From Aptenodytes patagonicus (Eukaryota; Chordata; Aves; Sphenisciformes; Spheniscidae), in contig NC_134963.1 of assembly GCF_965638725.1 (NCBI RefSeq), forward strand, positions 2,983,501-3,047,500: a stretch of DNA of 64,000 nt, in the 5' to 3' direction. Below the pieces are notes generated by a model. It had not been told where the DNA came from and did no database searches. It saw nothing but the letters and a program-made list of their open reading frames with translations. The stretch's first letter is position 1. Each line of letters begins with the position of its first letter. Made by a program: the position numbers and the translations under genes. Positions 1-13,800 of this stretch are shown piece by piece.

Positions 1-2510
1 CTTCGGCACTAGCCCTTGCTTTGGTGACCTCTGTGTTAAAAATAACTGCTCACCTCATGGGGGGAGGAGGAGTAGGAGTGTCACATCCCTTATCTTTCAC
101 ATCTACGGAGTCATACGTTTAGGAGGCCAGAAGAAGGTTGCTCAGCCTTCAGCTTGGGCTTCTCTCCAGATAGGGCAGGGCGAACGTGAGGCGAGGAGGG
201 GGCATGACTCAAATAGGGGAAACCTCCAGGTTTAAGGACCACCTCCTTCTCCAGGAGAGAGCTGAAAATCATGGCCAGAAGGAACCTCTCAGCCCAAGAA
301 AGTCTTTCCAAAGCAGTCCAAGTGGACAGTGACGTCACATTTATCACCTCAGGTGTCTTTGACCTTCTCAAAAGTGGCCTTAAGACAAAAATCACCTATG
401 AAAGCTAAAATATTAGAAGCCAGCAGTGACTTCCCAGAGAAGCTTGTATCTGTCCTGTTATGAATCAGAAGCCTCCTTGTTTTTCCTGCTCCAAAACCTG
501 CCCATCTGAGAGCAGGTTTAACACCCTTTCCCTGCTGGCTTACAGCAAAGAGCCGCAGAAGCGCGCAGGCTTATAGAAACAGTCACCTCTTCCTCTCCAT
601 CGTGAACCTGGGAAGTCCAAGACCTGCAACAGCTTACAAATGGGATTCTCGGGCTTTTTTTTTTTTTTTTTCCCAGCTGGGTTCTTTCTGGGGTTTGGTG
701 CATCAGCACCGCTGCCCCTGGGGAGGGGAGGCATGGCCAGGAGCGCCCCGCGCCTGGGACCAGCTCACTCGGGATGGCTGACTGCTTCCAGCAAGCTTCG
801 CCCTGGGAAGCGACTGTTAATGAAACTTTCCTCTTTATAACTAACTGGTGTTAGTTAGAGGTGTCTGTTTTCAAGTAGACCAGTAGCATATACAAGTTCA
901 AGTAGGCATTGGTCCAGCCAAGGCCTTACTCATCCCATCTAAAGCCAGGGCAGAAATGAGTTTCCTTTATTTACAGGCATATGTAAATAACAGCTGTAAC
1001 AATGAGGAACGTCCACAGGAGATAGGACAAGACATAATGAGCTTCAGCAGCGATGAAGGAGATCTCTCCCTCCGCTGATGGGTTCAGGAGGGGAGCGGGC
1101 TGCCTGAGCAGCAGAGCGCTGTCACTGCCGGAGCCTTTCTGGGACAGGTTGGGCAAACATCTGGCAGGAACGCAGGCAAGGTCAAACCATGGCCTTGGAC
1201 GAGCAAGCTACGTCAGGCCCAGCTCTCTCCCTCTTTCTGTGATTTGCCTTTAGTGTTCTGATTTTGTGCAGAGGCTGAGAGTTTCTCTCCCTAAAAGCCC
1301 AAGATGAGCAGTTAGGAATAACTCGGGCCTTGGAAGTTACCATCCTAGTCCCACTCCTACAGGTACAAAGAAAGAGCACTTGGGAAAAAAATTCAGGCTC
1401 TTCCTCTGGACCTGATATCACCCAGATTTTTCAGCTGACGAGGACAGGCTGCCTCACAGAAATGTAAAATTCGGCATAGATGCACACTGAGGTGAGTCTG
1501 GACGTTGCTGTTTGCAGCAGCAAGCAGCCGGGATCTGTACCCGTGTTGCAACGCTCCAAAGCAATGATGCCTCGTCCTTGCACATTTCTAGGAAAGCAGA
1601 GGGACAATTCTCCAGCATGGAAGCCTGAAGCAATGAGTGATGGGGAAGAAGAGTTTTCAGTGGAGCATCAGAAAAGTTTCTTTAGTGCATTCAAAATAAT
1701 TTTATTAAAAAAAAAATCACTGATCTGCTAAGATGTCATACCCACCCATATCTGCACCCCAGTGCTTATTGCCCCACAGCAAAGAGGAAGACCTAAGGCC
1801 AAGGAGATAATGAAATAAGTTATTTTTAACCTGATTTTTTAATTTCTTTTCCTCTTTTTTGCACATCTGAGCTCTCTGCTCCATGAATTCACATAGCAAT
1901 TGCCCAGAAATGCAGTTTAGCTGAAGCACTTGACTGGGACTGAAGATATCTAGCTGCTGACTTCCTGCCTGACAAATCAGAGATGCATTTCTTAGAGGTA
2001 TTTAGGTACTTAACTCGCCTAGACTGCTGTCTCTTCCTTTGCCTCATCTGTGTAAATGGCACAGTCTTTGAAGACCTAATTTCTCATAGTTGTTTCTGCA
2101 CTACTTTGATTTTGGTAGCAACTGTAGCGCAGTAATGGTTACGTCCAATTAAAGATCAGAAATGTACACATCTCAGCATTTGTCATTTGCCCTTTGTCAA
2201 ATGCAACGAGGTACAATCACTAATAAAAACAAACATCTGAATGAAAGCAAGAGGAAAAAGGCTAGCCCTGATTTAGGAATTCTCTGTCCATAGCTAATGC
2301 TCTCCCCAGGGCAGGGTACAAGCTGTGAGAGTTGTTCTGCTAATACGCCAGGTTAACTCTAATATTTCCCAGTAGAGGATTTTGTTTTTATTGACACTAT
2401 AAAACGTTGCAGGATGCATTCGCCATGTATATCCAGGCATTGGGAAGACACCTGGCCTGGCAGTACCGGACAGCAAGATCATCCTGAACTATGAGGGCTG
2501 TGGAGCTTTC

Positions 2511-2553
2511 CCATGACTCATGAAACCATAGTCAAATATTCCATGACTCATGA
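2511..2553. promoter_or_regulatory. Two identical AP-1 sites 30 bp apart
   Basis: CCATGACTCATGA occurs at 2511-2523 and 2541-2553. Each contains TGACTCA (AP-1/TRE), with start-to-start spacing of 30 bp, close to three DNA turns. Confidence 0.4.
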
Positions 2554-3164
2554 GTAAAACCCAGAGGGAAGAAAAGCTATTGGGTTGTTGGTTGACAAGA
2601 GCCTTTTAAAATTAACATGGCATAATAGGATACCAACATCCTCTTTCTGACTCTTGAGAAACTCGTAAGGAGGAGTTTTACCCACTCACTTATTACCAAG
2701 GGACCTCAGCTGAGGTTATGTAATTAGGATGGGACGCTTTTTGCAGCTTCGAGGCTTGAATAGCAGTATTAATATAATCCAGTTACAGAAAGCGCGGCCA
2801 CGTGCAACAAGCTATTAGTACTAGCTTATATTTAAATGCGGTTCCCTTCCATTCTACTGCAAATGAACAAAATTTATCAGACAAATACACAGAAACCAGA
2901 ATGTAGCCTTAAATGAACCACATGATAAAATACAGTAAACAAAGTTAACTGTCTCCCCTTCTGCCAAAATGTTATATACTTGTTTAACCCTGTAACACGA
3001 GTAGTCTGACCCCACGGACAGGGCATGGAAGGGGAATCTGAGCACACATTTCCAGAGTCCTGGGTGCATTCGTGCTCCCTGCTTTGCAATGAATTTCCTG
3101 GGAAGCTCTGGGCACCCCTGCAACTACAACAAGATAATCATGCTGGTAAATTAAATAGCGTAGA

Positions 3165-3250
3165 CAAACCTCTCTAATCCCTCTGTGCCTCTGTTCTCTC
3201 TGTAAAATAGGACGAGTGGAATTGCAGAGTAGAGAGGATGAAATATATTA
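3165..3250 (-). repeat. MIR-like SINE fragment
   Basis: CTCTAATCCCTCTGTGCCTC then TGTTCTCTCTGTAAAATAGG matches the reverse MIR core (...cctctctgtgcctcagtttcctcatctgtaaaatggg). Confidence 0.55.
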
Positions 3251-6200
3251 AGTATTGTGGGGGCCGGTGTTCGATTGCGGTAACAGAGGCCACAGAAAGG
3301 CCTGGGATGCTGCTGGTTGAACAGGTACAAATTCCAGAGGAGCACAAAGGGATTGGCAGTGGAAAGCTTCTCCGCTGTGGGACTTACAGGGGACAGAAAG
3401 TGCCCCATTATTTTTAATTTGGCATTCAGTCTCTGCCTGACCCTTAACATATCTGGGATCCTAATGGCTTGTGTGAACTCTCTTGTATAATAATACAGAC
3501 CTAAGTCTAGGGAGCAATACAATACATTTTACATTTAAAACATCAGGCAGTTTGGTTTAAATAACTTACATTGTATCATTCCAACAATACTGATTACAAG
3601 TTAAGAGATTTTCTCCTTCAGACACTGTATGTGATGAATAAAGAGAAAGAGTAGGTAGAAGAATAGAGTTTAAATGGCACCTAGGGGACAGAAAGGAACA
3701 GTGGAATGATTTGTTTTAAGATAATTTGTTTATTTTTTTTATGACATTATCCTGTAGTTTATAAGACTAGGATTTGCTTGGCATAACTTCCTTCAGATCT
3801 CAGGGTTTATACGGAGAATCAGGTTTTTCTGTCAACAGTCGTAATCTTTTAACTAACATAGCCTCTTTCATGAAAAACTCCAAGCACTTCGCGGTCCTCA
3901 GGTCATATGTTTTAAGACTATACTCAACCATTCTCAATTTAATGTCGCACTCCTATAGGAGCCTAGAGCCTCAGCCAGATGAAACAATGCTAATTATATC
4001 GACTTGCGCCAGCAGAGGAGCTGGCTAATGCCAGCCAACATGCTTAGGAAGAGAATCAACTTGAGAGACGTGTAACCACTGTGGCATCAGTTTAATGTGT
4101 CACAGGACACCAAATTAAGGCCATGACAAAAAAAATTTCTGCTGATACCTGTATGGGTACAGACTGTTGTGTAAGGCACCGAAGGGCTATCCCTGTGACT
4201 CTGACACAGAAAAAGCCATTGTACATGACTGGGAAGAATAGCCATAGCGAGATGCACGCTCATTTTCTCTCATGCGTGCATATTCATTCTGATCACTGCA
4301 TAGGAGTGAGAGCTGGGAGGATTATGTCTTTGTGGATGGGAGGTTTAGTTTTTCTTACAGTGAGCTTCAGAGGAAGGGTCCCCCATATCCAAGTAGGACA
4401 CCCCAACAGCATTTAAAGAAATAAAAAAAAGTAAAATATAGCAGAAACAAAACACAAACATCATCAGGCACCGCAAGTCAGCACTGTCACTGAGGATAAG
4501 AGTTACCACCAACAGACCCACCCACATCAAACCAACCTGCCTAATTTGATCAGAGAAATTCTTTGTGGTTGGATTCAGTTAGAAAGACCATGCGCAAATA
4601 GGCCCTGGAGCAAATTATACCATTTTAACAACGTAAGTATACTCTTATCTGAATCATAGAGGATCTGTTGTTACCCAATGAATCAAGTGTCCTCCTTATA
4701 ATCGTTTAGCCAGTTCCCTCATGATACAGAGGAGGCACACGCTGTCTGTATCACACGGGAAACGTCCTGCCTGCCCTGGTTATCAGCACAGCATCGGCCA
4801 TGTAAAGGCATCGCTTTGCATCGCAGAAGCAGCGACTTATTTAGCATCCCCGCTGATAGGTCCTGAATAGCACACCGTATTCTGGATTTAGGCTAGCCAT
4901 TCATTGCTTTTCTTCAGCAAAGCTCTTGCCAACTCTTTAGCTTTTAAGAACAGACTCGCCAATGTTAGGCGATTTCAATACAAATGCCTCCTCACTGGAG
5001 CGCCAGAGGTTGCAAGTGGGAATGAAGAACCACTGGGCTGCTAGACTACAAGGCGGCCAGAATACCTGCCTGATTACTTCTAGCAGGTGCGAAGAGATGA
5101 AAAACTTCAGGAGAACATAAGTAATGAAGATGTTCCAGGTTCACAATGTGCGATGATTAAAGCCAGCATTAAATCTATTCTGTAACTACACAAAACGACT
5201 GGCTTATACATTGCTGACTTGCATAACTTCTGCTTTTTTTTTTTTTCTTCTGTTATCCAAGAAACCAAGGCCTCTTTGCTCTTTACCCACTAACTTCATT
5301 AAAGTGTAATACCTCTTATCATGCAGCTCATTGTAACAGGTTTGCTGTGTACATGTGTTTTCCAGGAAGTTTCCAACAGTACTCCTTGTGCTGATTGCAG
5401 GAACTGTTATCAATCAACTGTTTTTAAATAGACAATGATGCATACGTAGCCTCTGCGAAGGGTTTGTTTTAAACCTGTATTTCATTTATCTTGAAAAAGG
5501 AAATATGTTTAGCAAAGTTATCTCCTTGTACCCTTGTGTCTTTGACCTTCACCCACTGCCAGTGCTACAGACCCCATGGCAATAAAGGATTTAGCCCTCT
5601 GCTACCCACTTCTCAAAGGTGTCAGTCAGCGAATGTTAGGGTCAGCCTATGCTAATAAATTGAATTTAAGCATTTCTAATGCGGACAATATAGCATCTAC
5701 CCACCTTCTACTTTGCCTGGAATATCTACATTTTAATACATACTTTTACTACAGCCCCAATAGGCATGACTGTCAAGTGTCAGGCTGAGCCTAGAAGCAA
5801 AACAGGTCGGAGCACTTAGAGAAGCAGGCTACTGGGAGATTCCTCAGCTCTTACATGGTCTCACAAGTGACCTAAGTAAGAAGGAGGGAGCTTAAAGAGC
5901 CTGCCAAAATGGATCCTTTTTGGAAATGCAGACAGCAGCTGAAGCAGACTCAAACAGTGCTTCCTGTCTCTGTTGCGTATAACAAATAGGACAAAAAAGG
6001 AAGGCAGAAAAAGCTTCATCTCTGACACTGATTTTTTTTCTGAAGGTCTTGAGGGGGGTTTTTTTGATAGTTTTTCAGTTACCTGAAGTAGAGATGATTT
6101 AACTTCATGTTAGAATATTAGGGGAGTACTGCCTGCTGTGTAAAATGAAACACTAGCGATATCTTCCAAAGTACAGCACAAAGAGAAGGTAATTATAGAC

Positions 6201-6540
6201 GATATGTAAGCCTGAAGAGTCAGTCCTTCAAGTTTCAGGGCTAATGAATTCCTGATAAGAAATTTCTGAGCCAGAAAACTCATGGTGGGACGAATAGAAA
6301 ATACCAAATTAACTTGAGGCAATCAGAATTTGTCGAGCACAGGTAGTTATCCAGTCCAGACTGATGCTAGGAAAGGCTGGCAGCACTGTGACTTTCTGGG
6401 CATGATGGATGATCCAAAGCAATACAGAGAAAGAGACCAAAGTGGGGTGGGGTGGGGGGGGAGAAGAAAAAAGGTAGAATTCGCAAAGAAGAGCACATGG
6501 AGATCTCCAGGCCCGGGCTGCTGAGACATGCCATCTGGTT

Positions 6541-6582
6541 AGAGATCAAGCCTGGCCAGAGATCAAACCTGGCCAGAGATTA
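6541..6582. repeat. 17-bp tandem duplication, about 2.4 copies
   Basis: AGAGATCAAGCCTGGCC is followed by AGAGATCAAACCTGGCC (one mismatch) and a partial AGAGATTA. Confidence 0.85.
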
Positions 6583-7319
6583 CATCATTTTTTGCAAGAA
6601 TTGGCAAAAACTGCTTGCATATCCTACCAAAAAAAAAAAAAAAAGATGGAGACATTCCCAAGTCATTTTACAGCCAAAGTGCCATCAGCACACCATGCCT
6701 ATCCCTCTCAACCGAGCCAGGTGGAGCATGAACTCTTCCCCAGGGCAGAAACATCTGTTATTGCTTCCTCTGTCATGGATCCCTGCTCTTGAACTAACAC
6801 CACAAGTTGCACAGAGCCAAGCAGACCCCACAGGACAGAGCAGCGTGGGCTTCCTTGGGATTTTTTTTTTTTTTAAACTGCAGACATTCAACTCATGAGT
6901 ACCTCGTGCAACATCTATTTTAGTATGACAGAGAAAAAAAAAAAATCTCAGTCATTGCCCCATGGCTGCTTACCTTGTCCTTCCGTGTTAAGACAGAATT
7001 TAACCTACATAACATTTCTGTGTTGCTGTAGCCAGAGCATGGGATGGTTGCACTCCCTGTGACGCTTTGCTACTGATCTGGCATGTTGGCATGTGAAATC
7101 CCATAAGGCTGGATTATGCCTTTCCTTTCTTTATCCCCCAAGTTTTGAACAGGCCCAGTGACACCAAGCCAGCTCCTTTTCTGAGCTAGTTCATACCTGG
7201 GGCTGTTTCACCGTCCTGTTCCTGGGTTTACCAAGTGCCAAAGCACAGCAGCTTCCCAGATACCAAGACGTAGAGATCTAAAGTTCATGAATTAATTTGT
7301 TAGCAAACATCTTTGGCTC

Positions 7320-7859
7320 TGTCGTGGTTTAATCTCAGTCAGCAATTAAGCACCACGCAGCCGCTCGCTCACTCCCCCCCACCCGGTGGGATGGGGGAGA
7401 GAATTGGAAGAGCACAAGTTAGAAAGACTCGTGGGTTGAGATAAAAACAGTTTAATAATTGAAATAAAATGATAATAATAATATGATAATAATAATAATA
7501 ATACACAAAACAAGTGATGCACAGCACAATTGCTCACCACCCGCTGACCGATGCCCAGCCAGTCCCCGAGCAGCGGCCCCCCCGGCCAGCTTTCCCCAGT
7601 TTATGTACTGAGCATGACGTCACATGGTATGGAATGTCCCTTTGGCCAGTTTGGCTGTGCCCCCTCCCAGCTTCTTGTGCACCTCCAGCCTCCTCAGTCA
7701 GTAGAGCATGGGAAGCTGAAAAGTCCTTGGCTAGTGTAAGCATTACCTAGCAACAACTAAAACACCGGTGTGTTATCAACTTTGTTCTCATCCTAAATCC
7801 AAAACACTGTACCAGCTACTAGAAAGGAAATTAACTCTATCCCTGCCGAAACCAGGACA
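7320..7859 (-). mobile_element. Solo LTR of an endogenous retrovirus, with 5-bp target-site duplication
   Basis: In minus orientation the element starts TGTCCTGGTTTCGG and ends AACCACGACA, so it has TG...CA ends. It is 540 bp long and flanked by the direct repeat GGCTC (7315-7319 and 7860-7864). No gag, pol or env lies next to it, so it is a solo LTR left by recombination between two LTRs. An AT-rich (ATAATA)n tract at 7469-7503 lies inside it. It belongs to the same family as 55001-55559. A 5-bp duplication fits ERVL or class I elements rather than 6-bp ERVK; the class is inference. Confidence 0.9.
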
Positions 7860-10800
7860 GGCTCCTTGATCAGCTCAAGACAAATGGAAATAAGAGCTCC
7901 AGTCCCAGAGAAACTCAGGCCTCCACGTGGCTTTGAGCTTGGGACTTTCCGAAGAAAGTCAGCTCTGAAATATTTGCGTGCAAACTGACAGTTTGCATCC
8001 CAGACACTAGGACAGAAGTCAGTAACAGAGCTCTAGAGTTCATGGTGAAAATGCTGTTCTGTATGAAACTGCACCCAAAGACCAGACACTTCCCATTTGA
8101 CACAGGGAAAGTCTGATGATTTTTTCAAATTTTTTTTTTTTTTAAAGGCTATCTTTCAGTCACCCTCAGTCATTTTCCCCCAAGTTAAAACCCAACCATT
8201 AATTGTACGTGTTTCATCTTGGTGAGGTTGTGAAGCTGGAGACAGTATGGTGGAAATCCCATACTCAGCACCAATAGACTCTGCTGAAGCCTGTCATTTA
8301 TCGCCTGAATAGAAAGATTAACAACCCAATGCAAATATTTGAACTTCTCTTTGTTCCTGGCAGGGCTCTTGCAGCATACACATGAGCAGACTGCATTTGT
8401 TTTTGCTAGGGTGGGAGAAGCAAGGGACAGAGCTGGGTACGAGCCGAAGCCAGCATACAAGGAGAGGCAGATGCTGTTCCCAAGGCTGTGCACATGTGCG
8501 CAGGACTGGAGCACCAGCACAGGTAGTTTTATCAAGGCAGGGCAAGTTGGTTCCTGGAGCCTTATCAGGGTGTAGATCAAGGATGGTTGTTGATCACGAA
8601 GAACAGCACAGGGCAGAAACTCCAGCGGGTAAATCCTCTGCCTGTGAGGTTATGAGCAGAACTGAACCAACCACCAAAAGACTCCAGATCTGAGCAAAAA
8701 TCCGGGTGGTCCAAACCTGGACCTTCCTCAACACTGCTCCAGCCTGGTCACATGCCACTTAACCAGCACAAAGCATTAACCAGACAAACAGCACCCTTCA
8801 AAATAATGGCATCTTCCTGTCCTCACCTCAGAGCGAGGGCAGGACCACTGGAAAGTTCAGTGACCCCAGCTGCATGACCACACAGTTGTTCCCCCCCCCC
8901 CCCCATTTTTACATCTGCTACAAGTCCAAATACACAGCACTGCTGTTGTAGGGCTAGTTTGTCTTTACAAGTAGTTACAGCGTGGTCACCTTGTGCTTGG
9001 TGCTGTGGAAACTCATGCAAGATGTTCCCCCATCCTCAAAAAGCACAGGGGCAGGAGATCAGAGGCCTCCACCACCTGCAAACCAAGAGGCCGGGAGCAG
9101 ACTTGGCTCCACCGATAGCGCTGGCGCAATTTAAACAGCCTGTGGAAAAACAAACAGCCTGTTGGTTGATAGGCCCGATTCCCTGGCTCACGGCCCAAGG
9201 AGGGAAGCTCAAGAGCGCCGAGCAAAGGGTTCAGAAGAAAGCCCTCGAGTCAAACACCCGCCACAGAGGTTAGTGACCGGTGGCCTGCACTTGTGCAGGG
9301 GACGAGCACTGAGCCGAGGAGCACCGGGGAAGGCACCATCTCCCCAGCTGTCTGCCGCTCCGCTCTCCCTCCTGGTGCTGGATTTCACCAGCGATCACAA
9401 GGGGCTGCTAAGCTGGAGAGGAGAATACGAGCCCTTAGTGACATAGCTTGCAATCAATATAAAAGGCAAGACTACAGCTAACTTCTAATATTTTTTCTAC
9501 GGCTCACCCTGCCCTAATTCAGCATGGTTTGCTAACTACTGCATTTAGGCTTTTGTTCTAACATTAAAAAAAAAAAATCTGCTCTGCACTCATGGCTTCA
9601 AGAGGAAAGAAGTGAAGGCACAAGTCCAACAGCAACATTGTCTTTGCTGCTCTGCCCATGAAGATGGGCTCAACCAGACACAGCAGCTGCACAAGCCGGT
9701 CTTCTGCTGCGGCGCTGGAAACAGCAGCCCAAAATAGCAGCCTTCAAAAGTTTGGTGCTGTGATGGATGTTCACTGATAGGCATTTGAATTATTTCTTAA
9801 CACTTATTGGAGCTCTTCACATCCATCTCTGCCAACATGCTTCAGAAGCCGGGTTCAAGCGAGGCAAGAGCCCTGACACCAGGCAGAGAACAATACTGCA
9901 CTTTCTCTCTGCTATCCGCAACATGATTACACCCCCAGGAGCTCCTCTGGGCACACCTGCCCCCTCCAAACAAAGCTGGAGATAGCGTGTACATAGACAC
10001 ATGCATGGACATACAAGGACAGTCACACAGCTATGCCTTTTGGTGGAGCCTGTTGGCAAGTGTTTGCTTGCCCACCCTTAGTGACATGGACAAGCAAGTA
10101 GGAAGCAGAGTTGGATTAAAACTCAACCTTAATTGTGTTCGCAAGGCTCAGGATAGCATTAGAGCACTTCCTACGCTTTGGGAGCACAGCAGAGAGGGAT
10201 ACTTCTTAGGAGTTGGTAAAGCAGCCCCTTCAGGTATTTGTCAAGCCCATTTCTCTTGGCAGCCTCCTCTTGAGACCCAAGGAGACAGGAATTACTAAGG
10301 GATCAACATCTCCTGGCAAGCACTTGCCGAGTCAGCCTGTATCAGTCTTCAGATACTCATGGAAGGGGAGACATTATCCCCGAATGGCTTTGCCCAGGAT
10401 CTGTAGAGGTGCCGGCTTACACAGCTACAGTCACCCCATCCTGCCCACGCCAAGGGGACTGGTAGAACAGGGCAAAGCACAAAGGCAAAGAAGCCTGCGC
10501 TGGCTCCCAGCAGGGTGGACAGCAATAATAAACAGACTGCCTTTGGCAGCGTAGAGAAGAGCATTTCACTTTGCTAATGAGAAACGGCTTATGCCAGTGG
10601 AAGAGAAGCACTGGGGCCGTCCCCCTTTGCAGCAACAAACAGAATGACCCAAGTTTCAATGCAGCTCACAATAGAGCAGTTGATGGATGAGCCATACTTC
10701 AGAGCTGCCGTGACAGAGTGTGCAGAGCAAAGTTCTTCCATTACGTCACTGCTACCTTGCTTGACCCAAGATTAAGAATAACAATCAGGCTCCACTGCCT

Positions 10801-13800
10801 CATGCTGCCAGAATGAAACTATTTAGAGACAGGCTTCCTAGGGCAGCTGCGAGTTTGCTTCCCTGGCAGGCTTGCAGGGAGAAGAGCTTTGAGAGGTAGG
10901 GCCCATCAGTACCCCTGAAGGAGGTGGAGGCCAGTAGGGACATGACTTCATTCCTGTAAGTGCAAGAGGTGCCAAGTGTTTGGCATGTGCTTTGCAGAAT
11001 AGGATTAGCATGGGCCCTGCAAAGCTCTACTCGCCTGAGCATGGCTTTTGCTTAGGGGCTTTCTGATCTGACTTGTTTACCCTGGTTGTACATGATCATG
11101 AAAGCCTTCCAGAGCCAACAGAGATGAAGGAAGTACATTCCAGATGAGCTGCTCCCTCCTGAGTCCATCCCCTCTCTTTCAGGAGAGGACTCAGCAGCCT
11201 ATACAAGGCATTGTGTTTCTTATGAGACTAGAACAGGATCAATGTCCCGTTTCTGGACAAGACCTACTGCAAGCTGCACTCATGTGACAAGGACACTGCT
11301 CAGAGTCCCCCTCTCGCATCCCCAATGACAGAAGGGACGATATGAGGGAGATTGGGCATGGGAGTGCTGTGCAACCTCTTGCTGAGCACTAGAAATGCTC
11401 TCTCGTCCCTGGGAAGTCAAATATCTGCACTCCTGTGATGCACAGGGCTGGGAAAAGCAGGAATTCACCCGTGTGCAGGGGTACCTCAGGAGAAAGAGCC
11501 AGCTGAGCATCCAGAATTAGAGCCAAATTGCTCCACTCTTTTTCATGGTTTCCTTACACACATTTTTATTGCAGCCTGGGAACTCTGCTGCTGTCCAGCA
11601 GGCACATCTGGACAGATGTTTTAAAGCAGCACCACAGACATCTGCCAAATCCCATCACACAAATCTCCCTTCTTTAAGTGTTCTGAGGTCACTCCAGTTC
11701 CGCTCTCTACCAACCTCATATTCCCAGGTCAGACTATCGGAGATTCACCAAATATGATGTGGTATTTATGATCCTCATGACCTGCTATCCTCTAATGGGT
11801 GTGGTCATCCATTATACAGAGGTACAAGGAGCTCTCTAACCACAGGTACCTGCAGAGCTCCAGGATCTCTTTTCCTAAGAGACCATCATCTCCAGCCTGA
11901 CCTGTGCATTTTTGGAATGGGGAGGCAGAACTTCACGGCAGCAGAGGAGGAAAAATGGAGGATGAACACAGCAGTGGAAAAAGGGAGCGATAAAGCAGAT
12001 AATTGCTGTAAAACACTGAACCCTTTGCTTCTGCATGCTCAGAAAATTAGAGCAGTTAAGAGCCTGGGTTGAGCATTAATGATGACATTTCAGATAAGTT
12101 CAAGCACAGCAATGCAAATAAGTGGGGCAAAGAGTTACCGCCGCCTGCGTGGAAACCCCTCCCCGTGAGCTCTGCTCAGAGGCAGGAGCACGGCTTCACC
12201 ACAACAAGCCCTCGTTGGCCACAGTGACTCCATTACCTGGCAACTTCAGAAACAAGCAAAACCCATCCCATGGCGCTGCCTCCTTACTGATGTGCAGGAG
12301 CTGATGCGTGCAGTGTATAGCCGTCATCCAAGTAAACATGAGGTAGCAGGGTGAGTCCCCAGGAGCGGAGGAGTTGCAGGATATGAGATGGCTGTGGTGC
12401 TTTAAGGCAGCTGACAATGGACAATCTCCACATGAAGACCACCCAACACCATAATTTTCTATGCCCCCGACAAAACCAGCTTCAGATCCAGAATAACCAG
12501 CAATTTCTCAGGCTGGGAAGAGGAAGGAGACATTGCCGCTGTGTTGCCCTGTAACCACCAAGCTCCCGGCTCTACTCCACAGGGAGAACGTGCCAGGGGC
12601 CATCCTGGCTTGGCTATTTCTGCAATACAGCTGGGGTGGGAAGCAAAATAGGGCATTTACACCCTTTAAAATTTAGTGGAGGGGTCCTGCATACAAACAG
12701 GCTTCTGCAATCATCACCTGTGCTCCCCCCCAAACCTTCCTCTTGTTTCAACAGAGGAGAACAGACCAAATGCCTGATCCAGAGCAAGAGACCCTCTTGC
12801 TCCCGATGTTTCCAGCTGCACAACACATTGGCGCGGTTCAGCTTGTCAGATGTGGGGTGGGAAGGCCCCTCCCCACGATATGTGTTTCCTCACGTGAAGC
12901 CCAAAGTTGACTTGCCATAACCCAAGCGGCACAGCCCATGAATCTTGACACAGTTCCTTGGGAAGCTTGTGAAGTCTTGTCTTCACCGCAACAAAGTGGC
13001 CCTGCTGGCAGCGCAGCTCGTCCCCTGCCAAGCCACGCTTGCTGAAAGCTGCTCGGAGCAGACCTATCACTGTCCCAGCAAAAGCCAGGCCTGGGCCTCG
13101 TTTTATTTGTCTGGTTTGAATGTGCAGTCAAGCTCAAAGCCCTTAAAAAAAAAAAAGGGAAACCCAGATCCTTCCATACCATTGAGAAATAAGCCCACCG
13201 GAGCTGGCAACCTAGTGCTGAGTTAGGGTTTTGTAACTGCTGACAGGATCCTAAATCCCAGAGGTTTGGGATTTGTTTTTTTAAACCAGGGACCAGAAAT
13301 TTGAGTGGAGGACAGAGGACTGCTCTGGCAGCTCTTCTAGCAATTTTGCTAGTGCCACAAGGCCAGTAATCACTTGTACTACAGAAGATCCAGACACATG
13401 GATCTGCATCCCCGTGTACAGCCCTAGCACATGCCTACAGAAATCCTCCACGTACCATCCAGCTTTAATACCCTTTCCTATTCTTAGCCCAAGCTGGTCT
13501 TCTTATAGACTATTACTCAGCTACGTACTCCCTGTTTTTGGCTGTCCTATATCCCTCCCCTGGCCTGTTCCAGCCCCACGAAGCCAGCCAACACCCCCTG
13601 TCTAGAAATTTCAGGGAAAAGCAAGTAAGCGATCCACAGCACTGAGCTTACCAGGAACTGCTGGGACATAGAGAGCCAGGACAAGCCTCCTTCCCCTGGA
13701 CAAAACATCCCTTGGGCTGGCTTCTGCTGCTTACAGCAGCATCAGGCTCAGCCCCAGCTTGTACACCACACTCACCTGGCAGAGGGGATGGAAAAAGCAA

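Larger units (their letters stand above)
1..7319. other. Non-coding stretch downstream of MMP17
   Basis: No exon of a recognisable protein was found on either strand. Open frames are short, lack family motifs, and many begin or end in low-complexity tracts. The stretch is moderately AT-rich. It holds a MIR-like fragment (3165-3250), two identical AP-1-containing 13-mers (2511-2553), a short tandem duplication (6541-6582), a G-rich run (6444-6461) and poly-A/T tracts. ULK1, the human neighbour on this side, is not seen; in human it lies tens of kb away. Confidence 0.6.
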
